Assembly (NCBI GenBank): GCA_002343505.1
Contig: DDQZ01000070.1
Span: 250,423-309,725 of the forward strand
Source of the DNA: Verrucomicrobiaceae bacterium UBA2429
GTDB taxonomy: Bacteria > Verrucomicrobiota > Verrucomicrobiia > Verrucomicrobiales > Verrucomicrobiaceae
Reading direction: 5' to 3'
Length of the DNA: 59,303 nucleotides
A model generated the notes under the pieces. That model was given only the letters and a program-made list of their open reading frames with translations, searched no databases and was not told where the DNA came from. The position numbers and the translations under genes were made by a program. Positions 1-8,728 of the stretch are shown one piece after another. How positions within the stretch are numbered: the stretch's first letter is position 1; each line of letters starts with the position of its first letter.

Positions 1-606
1 ATCAACCTGTTGCGCGAGGGCCTCGACATTCCCGAATGCGGCTTGGTCGCGATCCTCGATGCGGACAAGGAAGGCTTTCTTCGCTCCGAAACGTCATTGA
101 TCCAGACGATCGGCCGCGCCGCCCGCAACGTCGAGGGCAAGGTCATCCTCTATGCCGACCGCATCACCGGCAGCATGGAGCGCGCGCTGAACGAGACCAA
201 CCGCCGCCGCGAAAAGCAGGAAGCGTATAATCTCGAACACGGCATCACCCCGCAGACGATCAAGCGCGACATTTCGGACATCCTGAAGGACGTCAGCAAC
301 CGCGACAGCGTGATGGTCGATACTGGCGATGCGGACACGCCCCACCTCGTCGGCCACAACCTGCGCGCCTACATCGAGGAACTCGAAGGCCGGATGCGCA
401 AGGCCGCGGCAGACCTGGAGTTCGAGGAAGCCGCCCGCCTGCGCGACGAAATCCGGAAGCTGGAGGATGACGAACTCGGCCTCCCCGACCACCAGAAACG
501 CGCGCCGATCGTCGGGCACTCGAACGAGGGCAAGCCGGGCACGCGCAAGACGCGGTTCGGCAAGCAGCAGGCGATCAGGATGGGACGGCGCGCGCGCGGG
601 GGGTGA
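1..606 (+). CDS. uvrB: UvrABC system protein B, C-terminal part (5' truncated by window edge)
   Basis: UvrB is the helicase-like damage-verification subunit of nucleotide excision repair; it receives lesions from UvrA and recruits UvrC. The frame is open from base 1 and carries the end of helicase domain 2 ([10 protein letters not shown], then the motif VI stretch QTIGRAARN, with FLRSETSLI between). A C-terminal UVR coiled-coil domain ([21 protein letters not shown]) follows, the part that contacts UvrC. The protein ends in a short basic tail. The first two thirds of the gene lie outside the window. Family assignment is secure from these motifs. Confidence 0.97.
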   Translation: MNLLREGLDIPECGLVAILDADKEGFLRSETSLIQTIGRAARNVEGKVILYADRITGSMERALNETNRRREKQEAYNLEHGITPQTIKRDISDILKDVSNRDSVMVDTGDADTPHLVGHNLRAYIEELEGRMRKAAADLEFEEAARLRDEIRKLEDDELGLPDHQKRAPIVGHSNEGKPGTRKTRFGKQQAIRMGRRARGG

Positions 607-705
607 ACTGGTTGGCCCTGGTTGAACGAGGCCCAAATGCGCGCGATTCAATATGGCTGTATGACGGCGGTAACGACTGGCTCCAGAGGCAGCTAAGATA
701 CCGCC

Positions 706-1071
706 ATGGCTGACAATATTGACCCGGACAAAGATGTCCTCTATAAAGGACAAGGCTTTTCGCTGGAGCAATCCGACGATTTCGTCCGCTGGCTGAAGAA
801 GCTGCGCGATCGCCAGGGGCGGCTGCGCATCCTGAAGCGGCTGCGGCGGTTGTCGGATGGGCAGTTCGGCGATTGCCAGCCGGTGGGCGCAGGCGTGCAC
901 GAGTTGCGCATGTTCTTCGGCCCCGGTTATCGCGTCTATTTCGCGCAGCGGGGTGATACCGTCATCCTGCTGCTGGCGGGCGGCGATAAGGACAGTCAGG
1001 CGGGCGACATCGCCCGCGCGAAGGCATTGGCGAAGGAGCTTGGTGTTGGGAACGAAGACGACCCCCTTTGA
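706..1071 (+). CDS. RelE/HigB-like toxin (addiction-module killer protein family)
   Basis: A 121-aa protein with the small RelE-like fold pattern: a basic helix (FVRWLKKLRDRQGRLRILKRLRRL), a GDCQPVGAGVHELRMFFGPGYRVYF core and the strand VILLLAGGDKDSQAGDIARAKALA. The GGDKxxQxxDIxxA motif is typical of the proteic killer toxins annotated as addiction-module killer proteins. Family members usually inhibit translation as ribosome-dependent or free RNases; activity here is inferred. The toxin gene precedes the antitoxin, as in higBA modules, and overlaps it by 26 bp, which implies translational coupling. Confidence 0.85.
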   Translation: MADNIDPDKDVLYKGQGFSLEQSDDFVRWLKKLRDRQGRLRILKRLRRLSDGQFGDCQPVGAGVHELRMFFGPGYRVYFAQRGDTVILLLAGGDKDSQAGDIARAKALAKELGVGNEDDPL

Positions 1072-1336
1072 TCCCGCCGACTATCTGTCGTCCGAGGACG
1101 ACATCCTCGATTATCTGAAAATCTGGATGGAGGACGGATCGCCACAGGAAATCGCCCGCGCCATCGGCGATGTCGCGCGGTCCAAGGGCATGAGCGAGGT
1201 TGCGCGCAAGGCGGGCGTGGGCCGCCAAGCGCTGTACAATGCGCTTTCGGTGAATGGGAACCCGACGCTGGAGACTTTGGTCGGCGTGCTGGACGCGCTA
1301 GGACTCGAGCTGACCGTCCAGAAGCGCGCCGCCTAA
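1046..1336 (+). CDS. HigA-like antitoxin of the adjacent toxin (probable addiction-module antidote)
   Basis: The reading frame continues past the toxin and encodes about 96 residues beginning GTKTTPFDPADYLSS after the start codon. The C-terminal half is an XRE-type helix-turn-helix (DVARSKGMSEVARKAGVGRQALYNALS, then NPTLETLVGVLDALGLEL). I chose the TTG at 1046 because AAGGAG lies at 1033-1038, 7 nt upstream; the GTG at 1043 is the alternative. Antitoxins of this class bind the toxin and repress their own operon. The frame is open further upstream but only as a shadow of the toxin gene. Confidence 0.8.
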   Translation: MGTKTTPFDPADYLSSEDDILDYLKIWMEDGSPQEIARAIGDVARSKGMSEVARKAGVGRQALYNALSVNGNPTLETLVGVLDALGLELTVQKRAA

Positions 1337-1734
1337 CCCATCGCCCCGATGATCGCGCCCATGATGGTGAATTGCAGGACGAAATAGCCGCCGTTGATCA
1401 GCCACAGGCCGAGGGGGCGGCGTTCGAAGAAATAGTTGAGGCCCAGGCTCGCCGCGACAATGGCGAGGCCGATGCCGAAGCCGGCACTGGCCGCGTCCTG
1501 CACTTCGCTGACGCGCCCTTCGAACAGCAAGGCGAGCATGAATGCGGCAATCAGCGCGCACACGAATGCCCCGCCGAAGATCACGCCGGCATTGCCGCTC
1601 TTGAGCTTCTCCTCGCTCTGGCCGCTGAGCGCCATCCATTTGTTCGCGAACAGCATCGGCGAATACCACAGGCCGCCGAGCACAAAGGCCGAAAGCGCCG
1701 CGAGTGCGACGGCGAGGTAATTGACGTCAGGCAT
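1333..1734 (-). CDS. DUF1761-family small integral membrane protein
   Basis: A 133-aa protein with four predicted membrane helices (NYLAVALAALSAFVLGGLWYSP; GVIFGGAFVCALIAAFMLAL; the AGFGIGLAIVAASLGLNYFF stretch; LWLINGGYFVLQFTIMGAIIGAM). The GGLWYSPxLFxxxW start and the order of helices match DUF1761, whose function is unknown. The start at MPDVNYLAV is chosen because GGGGGAC precedes it; the longer frame adds 13 residues without a better ribosome-binding site. It converges on the antitoxin gene with a 4-bp overlap. Confidence 0.75.
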   Translation of the reverse strand: MPDVNYLAVALAALSAFVLGGLWYSPMLFANKWMALSGQSEEKLKSGNAGVIFGGAFVCALIAAFMLALLFEGRVSEVQDAASAGFGIGLAIVAASLGLNYFFERRPLGLWLINGGYFVLQFTIMGAIIGAMG

Positions 1735-1800
1735 GATCAGTCCCCCGATTGAAGCCGCGAGTTGAACGATCAATCAAGCGGATTGTCAAGCCGGATCGGA

Positions 1801-3462
1801 TCAGCGGCCCGCGCTGCGCTCCCAGACCTTCGCGCCACCCACCCAGGTCTCCAGCACCTGCGTGTCGCGGATGCGGCGCTGGTCGGGTTCGGTCATCACG
1901 TCGCGGTCGATGATGATGAAATCGGCGTGGCGGCCGGGGAGGAGCTGGCCGATCCGGCCTTCCGCGAAGCCGGCATAAGCGGCGGTACGGGTGAAGGCGT
2001 CGAGCGCTTCGACGATGGTCACGCGCTGGGTGGGGAGCCAGCCGCCGGGCGGGCGCCCCTGCGCGTCCTCGCGGCTGATCGCGGCGGCGAGGCCGTGAAA
2101 GGGGTTGGGGCTTTCCACCGGGAAATCGCTGCCGAAGGCCAGGCGCGCGCCATTGTCGAGCATGCCGCGCCAGGCATAGGCGCCCTGCAGCCGCGGCAGG
2201 CCCATGCGCGCTTCGGCCATATGCATGTCGCTGGTCTGGTGGACCGGCTGCATCGAGGCGATGATGCCATTGCGTCCGAAGCGGGCGAGATCGGCCGGAT
2301 CGACGATCTGGGCATGTTCGACGCGCCAGCGCCTGTCGCCCGGAAAGCGCCGCGCCAGATCCTCGATCGCCGACAGCAATTGCGCGTTCGCGGCGTCGCC
2401 AATGGCGTGCACGGCGACCTGCAGGCCGTTGGCGGCGGCGGCTTCCATCTGTTGCCTGATCTGTGCGTCGGTCAGGAAGCCGAGGCCGTGATTGCCATGG
2501 GCGTCGAGATAATCCTCCTTCAGCCATGCCCCGCGCGAGCCGAGCGCGCCGTCCGAATAGACCTTGATGCCGACGATCCGCAGCCGGTCCTCCGGCGTCC
2601 ATTCGGTCGGCCGGCGCAGGGCGTCCGTCCAGCGCGGATCGGAGCTGCTCAGGTAAGACAGGATGCGAAGCCGCGATTCTCCGGCGGCGATAGCGCGGAT
2701 CATCGCCTGATAGTCCGTCATCGTCGTGCCCATGTCGGCAGCGGTGGTGATGCCGACCGAGAAGAGGAGGCGCTGGCTTTCGGCGAGCGCCCGGTCGAGA
2801 AACGCTTGCGTCGGCGGCGGCACGTGGCGGTCGATCAGCCCTTCCGCGGCATCAACGAAAATGCCGGTCGGGCGGCCACTTGCGTCGCGCTCGATCCGGC
2901 CGCCGCCCGGCGATTGCGTGTCGTTCGTAATGTTGGCGGCGCGCATCGCGGCGCCGTTCGCCCAGCCGGCATGGCCGTCGACGCGGCTGAGCCAGACGGG
3001 CCGGTCGCCGACCACGGAGTCGAGGTCGGCAGCGGTCGGGAAGCGGCCGAGATTCCACCTTTCCTGATTCCAGCCGCGGCCGATGATCCAGGGCAGGCCG
3101 GGATTGGCGGCGGCATAGTCGCGAATCCGCGCCTGGGCCTCGGCAAGGCTGTTCGTGTCGCTGAGATCGAGTTGCAGCGCAGCGACGCCCAGCCCCATGA
3201 CATGGCCGTGCGCGTCGATCAGGCCGGGCAGCATCGTGCGCCCGCCCATGTCGATCGTCCGCTCGACGCGATAGGCCGGGTTCGGCTCCTCCTGGTGGAT
3301 GCTCATGATCTTGCCGTCGCCGCCGATCACGAGGCCGCGGAAGCGGATCAGCGAGCCGTCGTTACCGATCGTATAGCCGTTCACGTTCGTGATGACGGTC
3401 TGGGCGGAGGCGGGCGCGGCGAGCGCGATCAGGCCGAGGAGGCCGAACAGGAAGCGGATCAT
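1801..3462 (-). CDS. Secreted amidohydrolase (YtcJ-like metal-dependent hydrolase)
   Basis: A 553-aa protein with a signal peptide (MIRFLFGLLGLIALAAPASAQ), so probably periplasmic. The metal-binding motif of the amidohydrolase superfamily is clear (LPGLIDAHGHVMG). The remaining elements fit the amidohydrolase-3/YtcJ group: a carboxylate region VGIKVYSDGALGSRGAWL, the histidines QVAVHAIGDAAN and VEHAQIVDP, and the final aspartate in ARLAFGSDFPVESPNP. Substrates of this group are mostly unknown; some act on imidazolones or N-acyl compounds. It is divergent from the threonine ammonia-lyase gene with a 57-bp gap. Confidence 0.88.
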   Translation of the reverse strand: MIRFLFGLLGLIALAAPASAQTVITNVNGYTIGNDGSLIRFRGLVIGGDGKIMSIHQEEPNPAYRVERTIDMGGRTMLPGLIDAHGHVMGLGVAALQLDLSDTNSLAEAQARIRDYAAANPGLPWIIGRGWNQERWNLGRFPTAADLDSVVGDRPVWLSRVDGHAGWANGAAMRAANITNDTQSPGGGRIERDASGRPTGIFVDAAEGLIDRHVPPPTQAFLDRALAESQRLLFSVGITTAADMGTTMTDYQAMIRAIAAGESRLRILSYLSSSDPRWTDALRRPTEWTPEDRLRIVGIKVYSDGALGSRGAWLKEDYLDAHGNHGLGFLTDAQIRQQMEAAAANGLQVAVHAIGDAANAQLLSAIEDLARRFPGDRRWRVEHAQIVDPADLARFGRNGIIASMQPVHQTSDMHMAEARMGLPRLQGAYAWRGMLDNGARLAFGSDFPVESPNPFHGLAAAISREDAQGRPPGGWLPTQRVTIVEALDAFTRTAAYAGFAEGRIGQLLPGRHADFIIIDRDVMTEPDQRRIRDTQVLETWVGGAKVWERSAGR

Positions 3463-3519
3463 GGGTGGTGCGTAAGCCTTATTTGCGCCGCATTCCAGAT
3501 GGGGCTAGGACCGCCGTCC

Positions 3520-4761
3520 ATGGCCAGTCCCGCCGCTACGGTATCCGCGCTTCCCGTCACGCTCGCTGACATTCAGGCCGCTGCAGAGCGGATCAGGGGG
3601 CAGGTCGTCCGTACCCCCATGCTGCTCAGCGAGACCCTGTCCGAGCGGACCGGCGCGACCGTCTATGTGAAGCTCGAGAATCTGCAATTCACCGGCGCCT
3701 ACAAGGAACGCGGCGCGCTCAACCGGCTGTTGCTGATGGGCGAGGAGCAGCGGGCGAGGGGCGTGATCGCGGCATCGGCCGGCAATCACGCGCAGGCGCT
3801 CGCTTATCACGCCCGCCGGCTCGGCGTACCCGCCACCATCGTCATGCCGGCGCCGACGCCCTCCGTGAAAGTCTCGCAGACCGAACGGCATGGCGCGGAA
3901 ATCGTGCTGGAAGGGGAGACGTTCGACGAGGCCTTCGCACACGCAGTGAAGCTCCGGGAGGAACGCGGCCTGACCTTCGTGCCGCCATTCGACAATGAGA
4001 TGATCGTCGCGGGGGCGGGCACGGTCGGGATCGAGATGCTGGAGGAGGTGCCCGATCTCGACGTGCTGGTCGTGCCGATCGGCGGCGGCGGGCTGATCGC
4101 CGGGGTGGCGATCGCGGCGAAGGCGATCCGGCCGGACATCGAAGTGATCGGCGTCCAGGCCGAGCTCTTCCCGTCCATGTATGCGAAGATCGAGGGCAAG
4201 GCCTTGCCCTGCCTGGGCGACACGATCGCCGAAGGGATTGCGGTCAAACGGCCCGGCAAGATTACCGGCGAGATCGTCGACGCCCTGGTCGACGAGATCA
4301 TGCTGGTGTCGGAGCGCGACCTGGAGACGGCGGTCGCCCTGCTGATCCAGCTGGAACGCACCGTGGCGGAAGGTGCCGGCGGGGCCGGGCTAGCAGCGCT
4401 GCTCGCAGACCCGGAGCGCTTTCGCGGGCGCAAATGCGGAGTCGTCGTCACCGGCGGCAATATCGACACGCGCCTGCTCGCCACCGTCCTGCTGCGCGAC
4501 CTCGCCCGGCAGGGGCGGATGACCCGGCTGCGCATCCAGATACACGACCGGCCCGGCGCGATGTTCGGGGTTGTCCGGATGTTCGAGAAGAACCGGGTCA
4601 ACATCATCGAAATCAACCATCAGCGTGTCTTCACGAAATTGCCCGCGAAGGATGCGTTCATCGAGATCGAGTGCGAGGCGCGCGACGTGGGGCAGCTGGA
4701 CAAACTGGTCGCCGACATTCGCGCCGAGGGGTTGAAGGTCGAGCCGGTAGAGATTGCCTGA
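3520..4761 (+). CDS. ilvA: Threonine ammonia-lyase (threonine dehydratase, ACT-domain form)
   Basis: PLP-dependent deamination of L-threonine to 2-oxobutanoate, the first step of isoleucine synthesis or of threonine catabolism. The 413-aa protein has the PLP lysine in TGAYKERGA (about residue 62), the SAGNHAQALAYHA loop, the glycine-rich phosphate site VPIGGGGLIAG and a C-terminal ACT-like regulatory domain (LRIQIHDRPGAMFGVVRMF to the end). That is the single-ACT short form, which is often annotated as the catabolic type; the true role is not decided by sequence. The start ATG has AGGA 9 nt upstream. A much longer open frame runs upstream only as an antisense shadow of the amidohydrolase. Confidence 0.92.
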   Translation: MASPAATVSALPVTLADIQAAAERIRGQVVRTPMLLSETLSERTGATVYVKLENLQFTGAYKERGALNRLLLMGEEQRARGVIAASAGNHAQALAYHARRLGVPATIVMPAPTPSVKVSQTERHGAEIVLEGETFDEAFAHAVKLREERGLTFVPPFDNEMIVAGAGTVGIEMLEEVPDLDVLVVPIGGGGLIAGVAIAAKAIRPDIEVIGVQAELFPSMYAKIEGKALPCLGDTIAEGIAVKRPGKITGEIVDALVDEIMLVSERDLETAVALLIQLERTVAEGAGGAGLAALLADPERFRGRKCGVVVTGGNIDTRLLATVLLRDLARQGRMTRLRIQIHDRPGAMFGVVRMFEKNRVNIIEINHQRVFTKLPAKDAFIEIECEARDVGQLDKLVADIRAEGLKVEPVEIA

Positions 4762-4887
4762 GCCTCCGTCCCGAAGCGGTACGGCCGCTTCCTGTTGGGG
4801 ATAAGCGGGCGTCAACCGCTTTTCATGTGGCCAGCACCGCCGCATAAGAAGGCTTGGGTCGGCAGCAATTTTCCGGGGCATTGGGGT

Positions 4888-5646
4888 TTGAGCGCACCAT
4901 TTCGCTTTCCGCGCTTCTTCGTGACGACGCCGTCACCTTGTCCGTACCTGCCGGGCAAGACGGAGCGGAAGGTCTTCACCGAGCTGAATGGCGGCCATGC
5001 CGACGAGCTGAACGATGCGCTCGGCCGGATCGGCTTCCGGCGCAGCCAGAATGTCGCTTACCGGCCCAGCTGCCTGAATTGCGCCGCCTGCGTTTCGGTG
5101 CGCGTGGTCGCGGCGGAATTTCAGGCGAGCACCAGCCAGCGCCGCACGCTGAAGCGCAATGCCGATCTTGAGGTCAGTGCCTGCAAGCCATGGGCGACCA
5201 GCGAGCAATATCGCCTGCTGCGCCGCTATCTCGCCGCGCGCCACCCGACCGGCGGCATGGTCGACATGGACGAGAGCGATTTCGCCGACATGGTCGAACA
5301 GAGCCCGGTCCGCACCTTCATCGTCGAATATCGCGAGCCATCGGTGGACGGCCGGCCCGGCAAGCTGGTCGGCGCCTGCCTGACCGATCAGCAGGCGGAC
5401 GGGCTGTCGATGATCTACAGCTTCTTCGATCCCGATTCCGACCGGCCGGGACTCGGCACCTACATCATCATGGATCACATCGTCCGCGCCGGGCGGGCGG
5501 GGCTGCCCTATGTCTATCTGGGCTATTGGGTCGAGGATTCGCGGCGCATGGCCTACAAGGCGCGCTTCCGGCCGCTGGAGAAGCTCGGCCCCTCGGGCTG
5601 GCACCGTTTCGATCCCGAGCAGCGCGAATTGCCGCTGCCGCTCTGA
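4888..5646 (+). CDS. bpt: Aspartate/glutamate leucyltransferase (bacterial arginyltransferase-type, N-end rule)
   Basis: Transfers leucine from Leu-tRNA to N-terminal Asp or Glu of proteins, marking them for ClpS/ClpAP degradation. The sequence contains the ATE N-domain ([24 protein letters not shown]; then [16 protein letters not shown] with its cysteine cluster) and the C-domain ([46 protein letters not shown]). Length of 252 aa from the TTG at 4888 fits the family; the ATGs at 4795 and 4825 would add 31 or 21 residues not typical of it. Start choice is moderate, family is secure. Confidence 0.9.
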   Translation: MSAPFRFPRFFVTTPSPCPYLPGKTERKVFTELNGGHADELNDALGRIGFRRSQNVAYRPSCLNCAACVSVRVVAAEFQASTSQRRTLKRNADLEVSACKPWATSEQYRLLRRYLAARHPTGGMVDMDESDFADMVEQSPVRTFIVEYREPSVDGRPGKLVGACLTDQQADGLSMIYSFFDPDSDRPGLGTYIIMDHIVRAGRAGLPYVYLGYWVEDSRRMAYKARFRPLEKLGPSGWHRFDPEQRELPLPL

Positions 5647-5714
5647 TTGCGCGTCAGCCTTCGTTCACCGCCCGTCACGAATTATAGCGGTTCGACAGGG
5701 TGGGGAGTGCATTG

Positions 5715-7460
5715 ATGATCGCAGGGCGTAATCTTCGCGTGCTGGCGCTTGGCCTGACGGCCACGATGGGCCTGTCCGCGTGCGTGACGGTGCAGGACGA
5801 TCTCGGGCAGCCGGGGGTGCTTGCGCCCAAGCCGGTATCGCTCGACGCCTATGCCTGGCTCGACCGTTCCGACGCGCTGCTGGACGCGATCGCGCAATCG
5901 CCCCCCGATTACAGCTTCGACCATGCAGGCCAGCAATTTTACGCCTGGGAAGTCGACGACGTCCTGATCGTCGAAGAAGTCAGCGCCAATGGCTATGTCC
6001 TCTATCTCTACGATGCGGGGCAGGACTGGCCCTTCTTCATCCGCACGCCGGACGAAGCGGCGGGCTTCGATGGCCAGGAAATCGCGGTGGTCTACACGCG
6101 CGACGGCGATGTCCTCGTGGATGCCGATCGCTGGGGATCCAATCCGCGCTTCCAGCCGCTGCAATATCGCGGGCGGGCGGTGCGGCTGGCCGCCCGGCAG
6201 AGCCGGTGGGACCGGAACGCCGCGCAGGCCTGGGTCGCGGTCGAGGCCGTGATTTCGGCGCAGCGCCATGCCTGGGAACAGCGCTGGCGCGCGGATCGCG
6301 AGTGGGAATTGTATCGCACGCGGATTGAGGCGGAGGCGCAGCGGGCCAGGCTGCAGGCGGAACGCCAGCGCCGGCGGGAATCCCGCGACGCCTTCCGCCG
6401 CTGGCGTGAGAGCGGCGGGGCCGGCGCACCGCCGCCCGGCGTCCGCCGGCCGGACCGCGATGGCGACGGGCGGCCGGATCGCCCGCGCGACCGCGACGAT
6501 CGGCCCAATCGCCCGGACAGCGGCCCGAACCGTCCCGATCGTCCGGACCGGCCCAATCGTCCCAATGACGGTGCTACCCGTCCGGATCGCCCGGACCGGC
6601 CCCGCGACGGCCGGCCGACGCCGCCAGTCACCAACCCGCGCCCCGAGCGGCCGCAGCCACGCCCGCCGGGTGCCGTGACGCCCTCCCAGCCGGCCACCCC
6701 GCCCACTGTCCGGCCCGAGCCGGAATACAGGCCGACCGCTCCGGACCGGGTTTCGCGGCAGCCGCGCGTGCCGGACGAACCGCCGCCGCCGCGCGACAGC
6801 AGCGCGACGATCAGTCGCGAGGAGTTGCTGCGCAGCGAGGAAGAACGCGACCGGCGGGCCGCGGAAGACCTGGCCCGGGCGCAGCGCGAGCAGGAAGCGC
6901 TCTTGCGCGCCCAGCGTGAGGCTCAGGCCGCCGAAGCAGCCGAGGGCCGGCGGCAGGACGAGCGCCGCCGCATGCAGGCGGTTGAAGAGGCGCAGCGCGA
7001 GGCTGCGGACAATGCGCGCCAGGTCCGTGCCGCGGAGGAAGCCGCGCAGGCACGGCGTCAGGCGGAAGCGGAGGAGGCGCAACGCCGCGCTGCCCAGCAG
7101 GCGGAAGCCGAGCGGCAGCGTCAGGCCTCTCAACAAGCCGAGCGGGAGCGTCAGGCGGCCCAAGAAGCCGAGCGGCAGCGTCAGGCGGCCCAAGAAGCCG
7201 AGCGGCAGCGTCAGGCGGCACAAGAAGCCGAGCGGCAGCGTCAGGCGGCACAGGAGGCCGAGCAGCGAGCGGCCGAGCAGGCGGCTGCGCGGGAAGCCCG
7301 GCGTCAGCAGCAGGAGGCTGAGGCGGCGCAGCGGCGCGAAGCCGAGAGGGCTGCTGCGGCTGAAGCCGCTCGCCGTCAGGCAGAGCAGGATGCTGCGGCA
7401 GAACGCGCCCGTGCCGAGCAGCCCTCGCGCCCGAGAGAATCGACTCTGGAGCCGGAGTAA
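5715..7460 (+). CDS. Large repeat-rich lipoprotein with Pro/Arg and Gln/Glu/Ala low-complexity tails
   Basis: A 581-aa protein with a lipoprotein signal (LRVLALGLTATMGLSAC; lipobox LSAC). A globular part of about 200 residues follows (DDVLIVEEVSANGYVLYLYD, AVVYTRDGDVLVDADRWG), which I cannot assign. Next come an Asp-Arg-Pro-Asn linker (RPDRPDRPNRPND) and a long charged helix rich in AERQRQAAQE repeats, probably coiled coil spanning the periplasm or peptidoglycan. The start ATG has GGGGAG 7 nt upstream; the GTG at 5700 gives 5 extra residues. Function unknown; a cell-envelope structural role is inference from composition only. Confidence 0.75.
   Translation: MIAGRNLRVLALGLTATMGLSACVTVQDDLGQPGVLAPKPVSLDAYAWLDRSDALLDAIAQSPPDYSFDHAGQQFYAWEVDDVLIVEEVSANGYVLYLYDAGQDWPFFIRTPDEAAGFDGQEIAVVYTRDGDVLVDADRWGSNPRFQPLQYRGRAVRLAARQSRWDRNAAQAWVAVEAVISAQRHAWEQRWRADREWELYRTRIEAEAQRARLQAERQRRRESRDAFRRWRESGGAGAPPPGVRRPDRDGDGRPDRPRDRDDRPNRPDSGPNRPDRPDRPNRPNDGATRPDRPDRPRDGRPTPPVTNPRPERPQPRPPGAVTPSQPATPPTVRPEPEYRPTAPDRVSRQPRVPDEPPPPRDSSATISREELLRSEEERDRRAAEDLARAQREQEALLRAQREAQAAEAAEGRRQDERRRMQAVEEAQREAADNARQVRAAEEAAQARRQAEAEEAQRRAAQQAEAERQRQASQQAERERQAAQEAERQRQAAQEAERQRQAAQEAERQRQAAQEAEQRAAEQAAAREARRQQQEAEAAQRREAERAAAAEAARRQAEQDAAAERARAEQPSRPRESTLEPE
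7107..7256 (+). repeat. Five in-frame 30-bp tandem repeats inside the lipoprotein gene
   Basis: Five consecutive units of exactly 30 bp begin at 7107, 7137, 7167, 7197 and 7227, each starting GCCGAGCGG and encoding a decapeptide of type AERQRQAAQE. The last three are almost identical; the first and second have a few changes. Because 30 is divisible by 3, gain or loss of units would lengthen or shorten the coiled-coil tail without frameshift. Confidence 0.9.
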
Positions 7461-7490
7461 AGCGGCGGCGCCTCAGCGCAGCTGAAAGCT

Positions 7491-8159
7491 CTACCCGTCT
7501 GTGTCGTCGGGTTCGTCGCGCCCATTGGCTTCGGCCGCGGCGGAGATCAGATCGCGCGTGACCGGCGCGTCGGCGCCAAGGCTGGCGCGGGCAGTCGCGA
7601 CGCCGCGATCGAGCTGACCCGCAAGCTCGCGCAGGCGGCCGGCCCGCTTCAGGAATACGGCATATTCCAGCAGCGCATTGAGCGTCGCCTCGTCGCCCGC
7701 GCCGAGCGTGCGGCCGCGCGCCTCGATCACCCGGCGCATCAGCGGCTCGGCGGCGGCAGTGTCGCCACGCTCGACATGGAGCTGCGCCAGATTGGCGAGC
7801 GCATTCAGCGTTTCGGCATGATCCGGCCCGGCCACCCGCTCCAGCCCGCCGGCCGATTCCAGCGCGATCGGCAGAGCCGTGTCGAGTTCGCCCTGCAATT
7901 GGTGGATCACCGCAATGTCATTCAGCGCGCGCAAGGCCAGGATGCTCTGCGCGCCAAGCTCACCGGAAATGAAGCCGTAAGCGTCGCGCGTCATCATCAT
8001 CGCGTCGCGATAGCGGCCGGCGGCGAAGTAACGGCGCGCCTGCGCGGCGACGCGCTCATATTCGGCCTCGGCGCTCAGAATCGGCTGATCCTGCGCGGCG
8101 GCAATCGAAGGGGTGGCGAGGGCCAGGAACGCGGCCGAGACCAGAGAGATACGCTGCAT
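7491..8159 (-). CDS. Exported tetratricopeptide-repeat protein
   Basis: A 222-aa protein starting MQRISLVSAAFLALATPSIAAAQ, a clear signal peptide with AAAQ cleavage region, followed by tetratricopeptide repeats of the kinesin-light-chain type (ALNDIAVIHQLQGELDTALPIALESAGGLERVAGPDHAETLNALANLAQLHVERGDTAAAEPLMRRVIE). Such repeats mediate protein contacts. The open frame extends 66 codons upstream, but that part has no coding character and would bury the signal peptide. It ends 30 bp from the end of the convergent lipoprotein gene. Confidence 0.8.
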   Translation of the reverse strand: MQRISLVSAAFLALATPSIAAAQDQPILSAEAEYERVAAQARRYFAAGRYRDAMMMTRDAYGFISGELGAQSILALRALNDIAVIHQLQGELDTALPIALESAGGLERVAGPDHAETLNALANLAQLHVERGDTAAAEPLMRRVIEARGRTLGAGDEATLNALLEYAVFLKRAGRLRELAGQLDRGVATARASLGADAPVTRDLISAAAEANGRDEPDDTDG

Positions 8160-8265
8160 GGCGGCCGATGTGGATTGCCCGGACGCGAATGGCAAGTTTC
8201 CGGTCTTGCCTCGGGCGACGACAGGCGTAGGCTGCGCGGCGGGCCGGTTGAGGGAAGAGGTTCGG

Positions 8266-8688
8266 ATGGCCGGAAACAAGACCAAACCGACCGGCATTCC
8301 CCCTGCCGATTTTCTCGCCACCGTCCCGGACGCGACGCGGCGCGACGATGCCGGCAAGCTGATCGCGATGATGGAGCGGCTGTCCGGCGAGCAGGCCTAT
8401 ATGTGGGGGCCGAGCATCATCGGCTTCGGCTCCTACACCTACAAATGCGGCAAGCGCGACGAGAGCGCGCCGCGCCTCGGCTTCGCCCCGCGCGGGCGCG
8501 AGACGGTCGTCTATTTGACGGCGGATTACGACAGACGCGACGAACAGCTGGCACGGCTCGGCAAGCACCGGATGGCCAAATGCTGCCTCTACATCAAGAA
8601 ACTGGCGGACATTGACGAGGCGGTGCTGGAGGAGATGATCGCCGGCGACCTGAAGGCGATGGACCGCAAATATCCGAGAGACGCATGA
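8266..8688 (+). CDS. DUF1801 domain protein, copy A
   Basis: A 140-aa protein of the DUF1801 (YdhG-like) family: core MWGPSIIGFGSYTYKCGKRDESAPRLGFAPRG and the C-terminal GKHRMAKCCLYIKKLADIDEAVLEEM. The biochemical function of the family is unknown. The start ATG follows GGAAGAGG. It is closely related to the second copy at 9511-9933, the two lying on either side of a methyltransferase gene, so a local duplication is likely. Confidence 0.85.
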   Translation: MAGNKTKPTGIPPADFLATVPDATRRDDAGKLIAMMERLSGEQAYMWGPSIIGFGSYTYKCGKRDESAPRLGFAPRGRETVVYLTADYDRRDEQLARLGKHRMAKCCLYIKKLADIDEAVLEEMIAGDLKAMDRKYPRDA

Positions 8689-8728
8689 GAGTGAGGGTGG
8701 GCCAAGACCTCAGCCAAGGAGAGCCGAT

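Noticed and set aside
1762..3519. Very long upstream extension of the threonine ammonia-lyase reading frame (999 codons in total)
   Set aside because: It is antisense to the amidohydrolase gene, has no family features, and a good start with ribosome-binding site exists at 3520.
7107..7256. CRISPR array
   Set aside because: The 30-bp units are contiguous with no spacers and are in frame within a coding gene.
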